NCBI GenBank assembly: GCA_025201365.1
Contig: JAIXMF010000011.1
Coordinates: forward strand, 62,001 to 126,000
DNA length: 64,000 bases
Reading direction: 5' to 3'
From: Syncephalis plumigaleata
Lineage: Eukaryota > Zoopagomycota > Zoopagomycetes > Zoopagales > Piptocephalidaceae
Below, in pieces: positions 20,851 to 31,678 of this stretch. The position numbers were made by a program, and so were the translations under genes. Under the pieces are notes generated by a model, which worked only from the letters and a program-made list of their open reading frames with translations, searched no databases and was not told the origin of the DNA. Position 1 is the stretch's first letter. Each line of letters begins with the position of its first letter.

Positions 20851-23800
20851 ATGGGCCGTCTACTCTGCCTTGAAGTTGAAAACTTTAAATCTTACTGCGG
20901 CCAGCAGATCATTGGTCCATTTGATACGTTCACTTCTATCATTGGACCTAATGGCGCAGGTAAATCCAATTTAATGGATGCTATTAGCTTTGTGCTAGGT
21001 GTCAAGTCGGCTCAGCTACGTTCAACGCAACTACGCGACCTTATCTATCGTGGACCAAGTACCGACGCAAATCGCTCGAGAAGAAGCGCGCCTACCGAGA
21101 CAGCCAAACGTGCCGCGGTAACTGCTATCTACGTGGACAACGAAGGAAAGGAGATACGCTTGACACGAAGGTAATGGTTACAACAACGAAGCAGTGCTAT
21201 GCTACAGCGGATCCTTTCTTTCTTTCTCTTTTAACTTTGTCACTCTGTTACAGTGTTACGCATACAGGCAGTAGTGAATATCAGAAGGATGGTCAGGTGT
21301 TAACGTACGCGGAATATGTCAAGTATCTAGAAGAGCAGAATGTCCTTGTAAAGGCTCGTAACTTTCTAGTATTCCAAGTAAGTAGGCATAGTCTATATGC
21401 ATGCATACATTGTTACTAATACAGGCACAACTCATCAAGGGAGATGTCGAGTCCATTGCTTCGCAATCACCTAAAGATCTCACTCAGTTAATTGAACAAA
21501 TCAGCGGGTAAGCTGGATGATTGGTTGCTCGTTCTTATTCAGTGATACTCATCCTGCCTCCTAGTTCTTATGAATTAGCCGAGGAATATGAGCAATTAAA
21601 GGTGCAACAAGCTCGAGCAACCGAGAATTCCACGGATAATTTCAACAAGAAGCGTGAGATTGCCGCTGAAATGAAACAGTTCCGCGAGCAACATGCAGAG
21701 ACTAAGCGGTATGACCAGCTAAAGAAGCAGGAAGTAAGTCGATGCAATAGGATATGTGTGTGGTGCAATCAACACTAATCATTAACGAGTGTAGGAACAA
21801 ACCAATATTACACGAGCTTTATGGAAGTTATTTCATATCGAACGACAATTTGTGGAGCTAGAAGCGAATATGGAGAATCTTAATGTTGTTCTGTCCGAGA
21901 AACAACAGGAAAAGGTACGAGATTGCGATGATATTACAGTATAGTGTATGCTTACATAGTATGATGATGATGATGATCATGACTAGAATGATGCAGACAT
22001 GGAATATGCGGCAGCTCGTCGATTCAAGGCACAAATACAAAAGCAGATTCTACAAGCGGAACAGCGAATTCGCCATTTGAAGAAGAGTAAAGAAGAGAGC
22101 GTAGGCTACGAGTGAAAGAAAGATGAACAACTATCGCTAACTATTGATGCTAGAAACCGGCCTTGCTTAAAATGGAGGAGACCATTCGTCATTTACAACA
22201 AAAGATCCTACAACTTCAGGGAACACTCGCTAAGTTGACACATCAACGTGAAGCGCAGGTAGAGTTATTAGTAGCATTGATAGATGTATATATGTGCATT
22301 CCATTTACATTAGTATTGATTAGCAACGGATTGTTAATACGTTAAATATGGATTTGCAACATGTTACAAGTGCAGCAGAGTCATTTGAAGGTAATGCTTA
22401 TTTCTTCTATTCAAGATTAAATAACTACAAAGACTGATGAACAATTATTACAGCACATGTGAAAGAGCAAACGAGCAAGACTGATCTAGTATTGAATGAT
22501 GAACAAGTGAGAACCTACAAGGAAATGTAAGTGAGAATAGCGTGGCATAGTAAGACACGATCATTGATGATAAGGATACGCACTTTAGTAAGGGTCAATG
22601 TGATGTAAAGACCGTTCGAGAACAGGAGCAGATTACCACGCTAAAACATCAAAGAATGGCGGATCAAGAAGCATTGACACGCTTAGAGGAGAAAGAGAAG
22701 ACAATACGTAACTCGTGGACGAAACTAACTGATGAAGAGAAACTACTGACAGAACAGCGCAATCAGGTAAATAATGAAGATCGATATTGGTTATTTGCAA
22801 AGCAGGACTAATTACTATAATGCGTGTACTAGTTTAACGACCAATTGACGCAACTATCACACAATTACAATGCTGCCAAATCAGAAATAGAAGCTGCCAA
22901 TGCTGAGAAAGAACGAATCACGCAAGTATATGATGACTAATTACTAGATTTGATTCATACTAATAGTTGAGTAGAATCAAAGAATTGGAAATCAATGAAA
23001 AGTTGAATAATGTACTACAACGATTAATGCAAGCGTCAATGGCCAAGCGAGCCACAGAACGTGAGAAGCGCTTCCTTGATGCTATCCGCGATATGAAGCG
23101 TATCTATCCAGGTGAAATTGAATAAGGAAGCACAAGTAAGAATAGTCACTAATGCATTATGACAGGTGTGTATGGTCGTGTTCTCGATTTATGCAAACCA
23201 AGTCAAAGAAAGTATGATGTTGCCGTATCTGTGGCACTCGGCAAGAATATGGAAGCAATCATTGTGGATAAACAGTCGACAGCCATGGAATGCATACAGG
23301 TAAATGACCATCAACTTGTGAACATGACATGATGATATTGACACTAGCAATGACATCTATTCAGTATATGCGAGAGCAACGTATTGGACAAGCGACCTTC
23401 TTGCCATTAGACACGCTAACTACGCCGATCATTGGTGAACATTTACGCTCTCTTGGATCGGGTATACGTTTGCTTATTGACGTTATACAATATCCTTTAT
23501 GCATACTATCAATGACACCATACATGGTATACATGATATATATATATATACTGAGTGTTATTTAACTTGACTTGCATTATACATATGAACCAGTATTGGA
23601 GCGTGCGATGCAATATGTTTGCAGTAACAATATTGTTTGTGACACCATTGCTATAGCTCGTCGTATCAGTTACGAGGATGGCATTCCTGTAAAAGGTATA
23701 TCATACAGTAATTCATTTGATGATGATTGACTAACATACCAGTATAGTTATTACACTTGATGGTACGGTAATTCATAAAAGTGGTTTGATTACAGGTGGC

Positions 23801-26214
23801 AAAGCTGGTATAGCATCTGCTGCTCGTCGATGGGAGGAACGTGAAGTTGAAGGTAAGTAATAGTAGCGGTAGTAGTAGTAGCACTAACAATCGTACACAT
23901 TGTATAGCTATGAAGAAAGCACGCGATTCATTAATGACACAATTGAAGACATTGGCCCAGGAGAAGCGACAGATTATTGCGGATACACAGCTTCAAACCA
24001 AACTATCTGGACTAGAAACGAATCTGGCCTATACACGAGAAGAGCTGGTACGTGTATAATCAAATATAGAGTAATATGACAAGTATTAACATAGAAATGT
24101 AGAGTGCAATTGCGCGTAAATTAGCTGCAGTTCAACAGCAAGCAGTTAATGCACAGAATGAACTGGATCAGATCAGACCACGCATTACTCAGGTTAGTGC
24201 AATAGATAAATAGATAGATAGCATGGACTAACAGCATCAATCATAGATGCAAACAGTGATTGAGACATTGAATGAGCGTATTGGTCAAAAGGAACGAGAA
24301 ATCCATTTGATTGAGGATGAACTATTTAGTGAATTCTGTCATAATGCCGGTCTAGCAAATATACGCGACTACGAACAAGGACAACTACAGATCGTACAGC
24401 AGAATGAAGAGAAGCGACTTCAATTCACAGTGCAACACTCCAAGCTAAATACTCAGTAAGTATATTGTTGTATGGTCAATGATAACTAATACAATACAAT
24501 ATGAATAAATAGGCTAGCTTTCGAGAATCAACAGCTGAGTGAGTTAAACTCGCGTGTTGCTTATACGGAAAGATTGCTTGGTGAAGAGATGCATCAACTC
24601 GAGACGAATCAGAATGATATGCAGATTATAAAGCAGGGCGAGGTTGACGGCACACAGGGATTGCAACAGATTGAAGAGGAGATAAAACAACTACGCGAGC
24701 AACTAATAACACACAACGATACGGTAACTCATCATCGACATCAAGTGAGCAAGTTGGTCGAACTAGTAGATGAAACGACCAAATCAATAGTAGAAAAGGT
24801 AGCTAGCATTAGTGTTGCAGTTGTTGAATGTACAAGTAACCATTCATTCCATTTCAGGAATCAGATCTAGAGAAACTTGGATCGGATAGATTGCTCATCC
24901 TACGTCGTTGTCGACTTGATGGTGTGAAACTTCCATTATTACGCGGATCATTGGATGACGTGCCAATGGAAAACAATGAGGTAACGTAATTATTATGAGC
25001 ATATTGTAGTAGGAAGTAACATGGATATAACTATGAGAATAGACAAACAATAATTTTGGAATGGAAGCCATGGATGTAGACGATATGGATACCGGAGAGA
25101 TTAGTCAAACATCATCGCTTGCTCTTACTCGATCACACGAATGGCCGATTGAATTGGATTTTGGCATACTAGATGAACGAGCACGCGAACATAGAGATGA
25201 GACATTCGGTCAACGGTATGATCGACGATTAGCAGAGCTAGCCTCGGAAATCGAGAATATTGCTCCAAATCTACGCGTACTTGATCGGTAAGCAATGATG
25301 TGATCAATATGACAATGATTAGAATGACTAACCAGTCCATTAGTTTGGATAATGCAGAGAATCGATACAGAACAGTGGAGCGAGACTTTGAACAAGCACG
25401 TCGTAATGCCGAAGAAGCTCAAACACTATTCAAACAAGTAAAACAAGAACGGTAAGTTATTGAGTATTTTAATGGAGTATGAGTATAATGCCATGCATCA
25501 TCATTCTAGCTATCGTCGTTTTATGGAGGCATTTGGACATATTGAAGCAAAGATTGATCAAATCTACAAGGATCTCACCAAGAACAGATCATTCCCTCTA
25601 GGCGGTACTGCTTATTTGAGCGTAGAGAACACCGAAGTAAGTAACATGCTTCTTTTCTTCTTAATGAGCTTGATAGACTAATAGTTAATCATTATTGACA
25701 GGAACCCTACCTTGAAGGTATTCGCTATCATGCCATGCCACCGATGAAACGATTCCGCGACATGGAACAACTATCGGGTGGTGAGAAGACCGTGGCAGCA
25801 TTCGCTCTACTACTAGCTATTCATAGGTAAGCATCATAAGTAAATAGATAGATAGATATGGTTGTTTATTCATTACTATGACACACACACTAGTTATCGA
25901 CCAGCACCCTTTTTCGTTATGGATGAAGTGGACGCAGCACTAGACAATGCCAATGTCGCCCGTATTGCCTCCTACATTAACGAACAATGTTTAAGGGAAC
26001 AAGCACAATTTATTGTTATCTCCTTGAAGAATTCACTATATGAATGTGCTCAATCATTGGTCGGTGTCTATCGCGATCAAACGGCCAGTAGTAGTCGTGT
26101 GCTTACACTCAAGGCAAGTATGCTAGTGTAGATGGCTATAATAGTAAGATGATGATGAATGTTAGACTAACTTGATTATCCTGTTTATTACAGTTAACCG
26201 ATTACCAAGCCTGA
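20851..26214 (+). CDS. SMC1: cohesin subunit SMC1
   Basis: About 27 exons, all joining in frame, roughly 1,200 aa. The N-terminus has [15 protein letters not shown] and the Walker [12 protein letters not shown]. Long coiled-coil arms flank a hinge ([20 protein letters not shown], then the GKAG-containing LITGGKAG loop). The C-terminal head has the ABC signature [18 protein letters not shown] and Walker [21 protein letters not shown]. The YRGPS after the N-terminal head and the final residues LTDYQA fit SMC1 rather than other SMCs. Known role: ring-shaped ATPase of the cohesin complex. Two introns are unusual: GC-AG at 22922-22974 and AT-AC with U12-type signals at 23490-23582. Confidence 0.96.
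22922..22974 (+). promoter_or_regulatory. GC-AG intron in SMC1
   Basis: The donor reads C/GCAAGTAT and the acceptor GAGTAG. Splicing keeps the coiled-coil frame (ERI-T-IKELEIN). No GT donor nearby gives the right phase. Confidence 0.75.
23490..23582 (+). promoter_or_regulatory. AT-AC U12-type intron in SMC1
   Basis: The donor is ATATCCTTT (exact match to the minor-spliceosome AT-AC donor). A branch-like TTATTTAACT lies about 17 nt before the end, and the terminus is TTATAC. Removing 23490-23582 joins IDVIQ to [13 protein letters not shown], matching the conserved SMC1 hinge-edge sequence. The alternative GT-AG pair (GTATACG to AACCAG) would delete [13 protein letters not shown], which is conserved. 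Confidence 0.88.
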
Positions 26215-26263
26215 ATGACTTGCTTTTATTAAATGTTTATGTTTTATCAACTTACTGCACAGA

Positions 26264-26557
26264 TTAATAACTGTCTATTTCTCTTTTCTTCTTTCGTTTA
26301 TCTACTGATGAGGATGAGGATGAGGATGAGTGTGGTCGTGCAAACTCTCCCTTTAACCATTGTACTAGACGATTTGGTCGTTTACTAGTGGTTGTGGTTC
26401 TTGTGGTTCTTGTTGTGCGTTTCCTATACGATGATGATGATACTTTATAATGCTTACAGGTCACTCTCTTATGCTTGCTCTTTGACAAACAAGTTAGTCC
26501 AACCCATATCACAAGCAAGAGAATCGACAATAACAAGACGATAACAAAGTCTGACAT
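26264..26557 (-). CDS. small N-anchored basic membrane protein (hypothetical)
   Basis: A 97-codon ORF with a real ATG. Residues 4-22 are a hydrophobic helix (FVIVLLLSILLLVIWVGLT), followed by a strongly basic, Ser/Thr-rich tail (RKRTTRTTRTTT, an RLVQWLKGEF stretch, a Ser run, KRKKKR). It is convergent with SMC1, 50 bp away. No family recognised. The Ser run comes from an ATCCTC-type repeat, so chance is possible, but the TM-plus-basic layout and clean start favour a real gene. Confidence 0.45.
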   Translation of the reverse strand: MSDFVIVLLLSILLLVIWVGLTCLSKSKHKRVTCKHYKVSSSSYRKRTTRTTRTTTTSKRPNRLVQWLKGEFARPHSSSSSSSSVDKRKKKREIDSY

Positions 26558-27081
26558 GTTAAGAAGAACGAGAACAAAACGATGATGATGATGATGATGA
26601 TGATAGTGTAAACGAATACCGCAATTGTACCAGTATATATGTTTGACTAGCTAGTAGATCAATAGTCATATCATTTATTTATTTATTTATTACAGAATAA
26701 GCATGAGCATCTTATTCATGTAAAATGGATGTAATACAAGCTATTCACATTACTGTCTCTTCAATCTCAATGGCGAATGTCATCAAGCAGATATGGCTGT
26801 ACTATAAATAGATGGTAGAAAGTTGGATAGACCAAAGGACATTGGTGTCACCCTAGCATGCTTCTTTGTTTCCTTGTCGCCTCTTGTCCTCGTTGCCGTT
26901 GTCGTCGTATTCATCCTTTCTCTAAAGCATACGCCATCACATTCTCAGCTAACTGAACACTCTTTCCTGCATATAACCGATTGTCAGTTATTGTATAGCA
27001 TTCTGAGCATTTCTCTGCATTATTATCACTATAGTCTACCTCCACTACACTCTAGTTGTGAATCCCTTAACAAACGGTGAC

Positions 27082-27922
27082 ATGTTTCACTATCAGCCAC
27101 AGCGACAGCTTATTATTCTACAGTGGATATTACTATTCATTATTGGTCTATCCATTGCCATTAGTGCTAAAGAACAAGCAGAAGGTGAAGGTAGAGTCTT
27201 TAATAGTTTCCTGACACCTAAACTAGCCGCGAATAAAACACCCACCAAACTACCGGGTGAGCAACTATTATTGTTGACAGAATCTGGTATCGATGTCAAT
27301 AGCGGTAAAATCTATCCGAATCTCACAGTAATGGATGTATTGAACGATATTAAGAACATTTCCTTCTTTCGTGAATTAGTTCACTCGGTGCCTGTATTTG
27401 AAAAGGCATTTCGTACACAGACACAACGACATATTGTAAGTGGACACTCTAACCCGTTACTACTACTACTACTACTACTAATGAGAATGATAATAATATT
27501 AGGTATTCGCGCCTAGTAATGATAACTTTATTTTAGTAGATGGATGGAAAGATCACGCCAATACCACTGATGGTCAGGCACAACTACGCTACACGTTAGG
27601 CTATCATGTTATTCAATTTGGTCTTGATCTTGGTGCATTCCCTGCACTTCAACCATGGCCATTACCTACTGTTGCTTACTCGAAAGAGAAGCGTGTCAAG
27701 TCGATTTTATTTTATATTCACAAAAAGGATGCGCAAATCAATTGTGCCACCATTATATCACAAATGATCAACGTGGGTAATGGTGCAGTAGTGGTGCTTG
27801 ATCGACCTTTAGATCCATGGTTAGAGGCACCGGCTGTTAATGCATTCGTGAATAACGGGACAGGAATAAGTTGCAAATCACTCGATAGTAAGGCAAAGTT
27901 GGATTTTACGCCATCATCGTAG
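27082..27922 (+). CDS. secreted fasciclin (FAS1)-like protein
   Basis: Exons 27058/27082-27435 and 27503-27922. From the ATG at 27082 (MFHYQPQRQLIILQWILLFI) it is 257 aa; the in-frame ATG at 27058 adds 8 residues. The first 30 residues are a signal peptide or anchor. One FAS1-like domain follows: TVMDVLNDIKNISFFRELVH, then VFAPSNDNF (FAS1 H1 motif), then LRYTLGYHVI (H2-like). Several NxS/T sites suit an extracellular protein. There is no GPI-like tail. Known FAS1 role: cell adhesion and matrix. Similarity is by motif order, so moderate certainty. Confidence 0.65.
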
Positions 27923-28568
27923 TATTGTTTATTCGTGTGTGCACCTTTTTGTTTATTAAAATCACTACTCGCGTTTACTCTATATTGAATGGTGTGTGTT
28001 TATCGTTTATACTCTACATAAGTTATCTCGATAGTCAAGAACATAGAAGGTCTTTACTTGCTTCTGATTGTCTTTGTTTACCTGTCAAATAGACATCCTT
28101 ATGTCAAATGTGATCATGATTGATGTCAATAGATTAGTACTAAAATGGAAATGTTAAATGGTAAACGGTAAACAAAGAGTCGAGTTTTTTTTACTGGTAG
28201 GCTGAAACTTCCCCTCCCCCTTAATTTGTTTGTCTTTTGTTTGTCCATTTACTTTTATCGAAAGGCCGATACATTACGCGGGCATGCAGCAAGTCTCAGC
28301 CAACACCGCCAGTATTCATTGACGTAAACACCGCCTACTATTCAAGTGATGACAAACGAGACAACAAAATCTACAATAACTACAATAAGTAAACGTTGAA
28401 CCCTATCTCTTTATTCATTACAAGACAGACAAAAAGTGTACGCGGTCTATTGGTAAAATAACAGCGTATCTGTTTAATTAGTAAGTGGATAACAATACAA
28501 GGAATATGAGTTGCTAACCCTATGAAATAGAGTGTCATATTAGCGTATCACTCCATTGTAAAGTCAGA
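27923..28568. other. intergenic
   Basis: 3' flank of the FAS1-like gene and promoter of the next. A CCCCTCCCCC tract lies at 28211-28220. No gene seen. Confidence 0.5.
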
Positions 28569-30289
28569 ATGGTAAGTCAATTGTAGTGTAAATCGAGTAA
28601 CGCTAAACGATATCCATGATAGAGTTTTGTTTCTAAAGATGGCTCAGAATATTATCTGGAGAATGCTTGTATTGCTCCCGTGCTTACAGCCACAGCCACA
28701 GCTACAGCATCTGAACAATTGCGTGATACTGCCAATGTCATCAAAGATAAACCCTCCAATGATGCAAACAGCAATAGCAACACTGATATTGACAAATCCA
28801 TATTGTTAACACCATTAACCTCGATTAAACAAGAGCAGCAATTGTTTCATGAGTGTAAACAGAAACAAGAATCTGATGAAGTGGTGGCAATACCTACAAC
28901 GAAGCCAATTGTGAATCAGCATCAGCATCAACAACGACAGGACATCAATGAAGTCAAACGAACAGATGCCGTGAAGAGCACAGAACAAATCAAATTATCT
29001 AAATTAGAGGTAATAAGAAATGATTACGTCACATAAGCTGATCTAACTCGATATTCATTTAATGACAGGGTATGAAGCAGATATTAACTCAGAAACGGAA
29101 TCAAGCTCAGAATACAAATACAAAGATTATTGATTACGCGTTAGAGGTGAGTAGCAATGCTCTATAGTCAATCGACTAGTCAACTGACATCACTATTATT
29201 ACAAATGAACATGGATAGTCGGAAGAGATGAAGCGATTATGGATGGTGTTGAAATCATTGAGCTCAAGTATACCGATGCATGAACTAGACAAGAATTTCC
29301 TAGAAGATTTGTCGTTAGAATCGATGCAGAAACATATGACTACTATACATAGATTACTAAATGATCTACGTATACAACAAACGGAGCGTAGTGCAAAAGA
29401 GAACATCCAAGTCCACCATCAGCATCGAGTGTTACGTCAGTTAAAGGATAAACACGAGCAATTGCATAACGAGTTAAGGTGAGTAATTACACATGATTAA
29501 CATTATGTATGGAGACTAATTGATTAATGACATGGTATATGTGTATGTATACAGCGAGTTACAAATGAAGAATAATGAAGCGTCACAAATGACCAAAGAG
29601 ATGTTATCCGAATTGAAGGTAATATAGAATGGGTGTCGACACTTGTTATTATAAGCATTACTGATACATCAATCATTATCATATAGAAATATCATCATCA
29701 AACATTTCATTATACAAAGCTAAAGAACAAAGAGATCAAGATGCTTGTCGAGCGACGTGATCAACTCAAGGTTGAACTAGCCTATCGTAGATGGAATCTT
29801 GATCACTTGACAATACCCACAGATGATCATGGCATGCTAGATGCACAAGCAATGGAGGATGTCATCTACGGATCACCTGCCCCATCTATTGACACGATGA
29901 TCGTAGAGATTGATGAGGAAGACGAGAAATATCTACTTACTACGGCAAAGGATGATGTGAAATGTGACATTATAGACGGGTCAACACTGCAATCTACGAG
30001 AGATGGTCACCACCACAATAATAATGAGAGTGAACATGATGGAACATCAACGGCAAACAAGTCTAGTAAACAGAAGAAGATCAAACTAAGATCTACTTCA
30101 TTTATTGATGATGATGACGAAGATGATGATGATGGACATGCAGCATCAACATGGATTGAACAACAATTAAAAACGATCATGTCAGGAGAAAGTGGCAAGC
30201 TCGATCTGCAGAAACCACCGATACAATCCAATGAGGCTATCATTCAAAAGAGTATGATGACGCTAAAGAGAATGTTAAACTCTAATTAA
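28569..30289 (+). CDS. coiled-coil protein with ATG-only first exon
   Basis: Exons 28569-28571 (ATG only), 28623-29009, 29069-29146, 29219-29478, 29555-29618 and 29687-30289; 464 aa. Protein starts MSFVSKDGSEYYLENACIAP. Residues 45-130 are Gln/Asn/Lys-rich; three coiled-coil segments follow (about 115-290, including LRQLKDKHEQLHNELRSELQ and MLVERRDQLKVELAYRR). Then come an acidic DDDDEDDDDG patch and a C-terminal helix. The start is well supported because no in-frame ATG precedes GTG-like codons in exon 2. No family is recognised; kinetochore or cytoskeletal coiled-coil proteins often look like this, but that is speculation. Confidence 0.7.
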
Positions 30290-30516
30290 CACTTTGTAGA
30301 GTCTTACATTTGTAATAAATAGTATGAGTTGTGTGTGTGTGTTTTTTGCAAATAAACATCTACTATCATGTAATCATAGCGATTAGGAATAGAATAGTTT
30401 TATTATTACTATGATGCTGTTGAATAGTCATCTTCATTATTTGGAATGACATGAACACTACTATCAAGCTAGACCTATTCATTAGTTAACTAGTAAGTAT
30501 CATTGTTGATTGACTA

Positions 30517-31384
30517 CTATACTTGACGTAGTCTAGCAAGTCGTTCTGTTAATTCATCAGCACGCTCCTTCTCTTTCTCTTCTTCCAAATGAGTTGCTGG
30601 TATCACTGCCTCGCCCAACTCGTGTTTCAACTCGAGACCGGCTTCATCCGCTACTTGTTGCAGTAGTGTGTCCACTTCTCCCTGTGGTGTCGTTTGCGCC
30701 GTAGATCCCACCATGGCACCCTCCATATACTGAGTCTGCACGTCAATATCCTCGAATTGATCCTCGAACTTGTCCATAATCATGGATATCTAACCGTTCA
30801 ATAAGTATCATCGCTGTTGTCAACAGTATAACTATAGAGCAAATACCTTTTCCAGATTCATCGTCTCCAATGCTTTATCCATACCCTTGACGACACCAGC
30901 CATAGAGGTGGATACTTGCCGCATAGTAACCGCAGTCTGTACACGACTAGTTACTGCATCTACACGCGAGGATAGCTTTAGTAAATTCAATGCTTCATTC
31001 TTTTTACGGATGGCATTGGCGCGTAAATACGAGCACCATCCATATTGCCTTGTTGAATAGCCTAGGTAATAGTTTAATTATCACGGTTGTTCCACTGAAT
31101 AACACTCTATACTACTGCAACAGTGGTATTCTATGCTTGATGCCACCTCGTACCTTTTTTACTTTACGCTTCTCCGCTTCTTCTTCTTTCTGACATCGCT
31201 TCGATTGTCGTTGAAGTGTTTTTGTAGTAAACTATACGAGTAATTAGGAACACACACGCTATGTTATAGATAGAATGGGATTACTTACCTTTAGCTGGAA
31301 TAAACTTTCTATAACAGTATGATATAGTTAAGGATAGACGAGTGCAGCTATACAGATATAGTTTACATAAAGGATACTCTCCAT
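30517..31384 (-). CDS. DID2: ESCRT-III subunit CHMP1/Did2
   Basis: Minus-strand exons 31384-31378 (7 nt), 31308-31289 (20 nt), 31231-31154, 31061-30847 and 30789-30517. The N-terminus [20 protein letters not shown] aligns residue for residue with CHMP1. Then come [14 protein letters not shown] and [20 protein letters not shown], the [20 protein letters not shown] core, and a C-terminal MIM1 motif ([14 protein letters not shown]) for Vps4 binding. Expected length is 197 aa. Exon 30847-31061 is one base short of a whole number of codons at about 31020 (between RIYA and NAIRKK), probably a consensus error. Intron 1 has U12-type signals. Role: late ESCRT-III recycling in endosomal sorting and cytokinesis. 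Confidence 0.9.
31309..31377 (-). promoter_or_regulatory. GT-AG U12-type intron in CHMP1
   Basis: Read on the minus strand, the donor is GTATCCTTT (exact minor-spliceosome consensus), and the branch site is TATCCTTAACT (exact TCCTTAACT core). It ends GTTATAG. Splicing gives MEK-SLFQLKF, the same spacing as CHMP1 of animals. Confidence 0.88.
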
Positions 31385-31678
31385 GATGAATACAACTACT
31401 ATGTGAGTAAATGCAAGAGGTAAAAGATGAGCAATCGGTCCTCGTGACAGCAACGGCAACCATGAAAATAACAATAAAAACATTCATGAACGTCACACAC
31501 ACACATGATTTCATCATTCTATGGAATGGTACATTACTGCCACTCGTAATATATACGCTATACACATCAATGAATTGTAATGAACATACAATAAAGCAAG
31601 ATAATAGTAAGTATGTCAACAGCTAATCTTAGTCAGCTAATGACATGGTTTATTCCTGACTGGATGCAATAGCGTCTT

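Noticed and set aside
23461-23592. Ordinary GT-AG splicing (GTATACG to AACCAG) in SMC1 at this place
   Set aside because: It is in frame but removes [13 protein letters not shown], a segment conserved in SMC1 proteins; the AT-AC joint keeps it.
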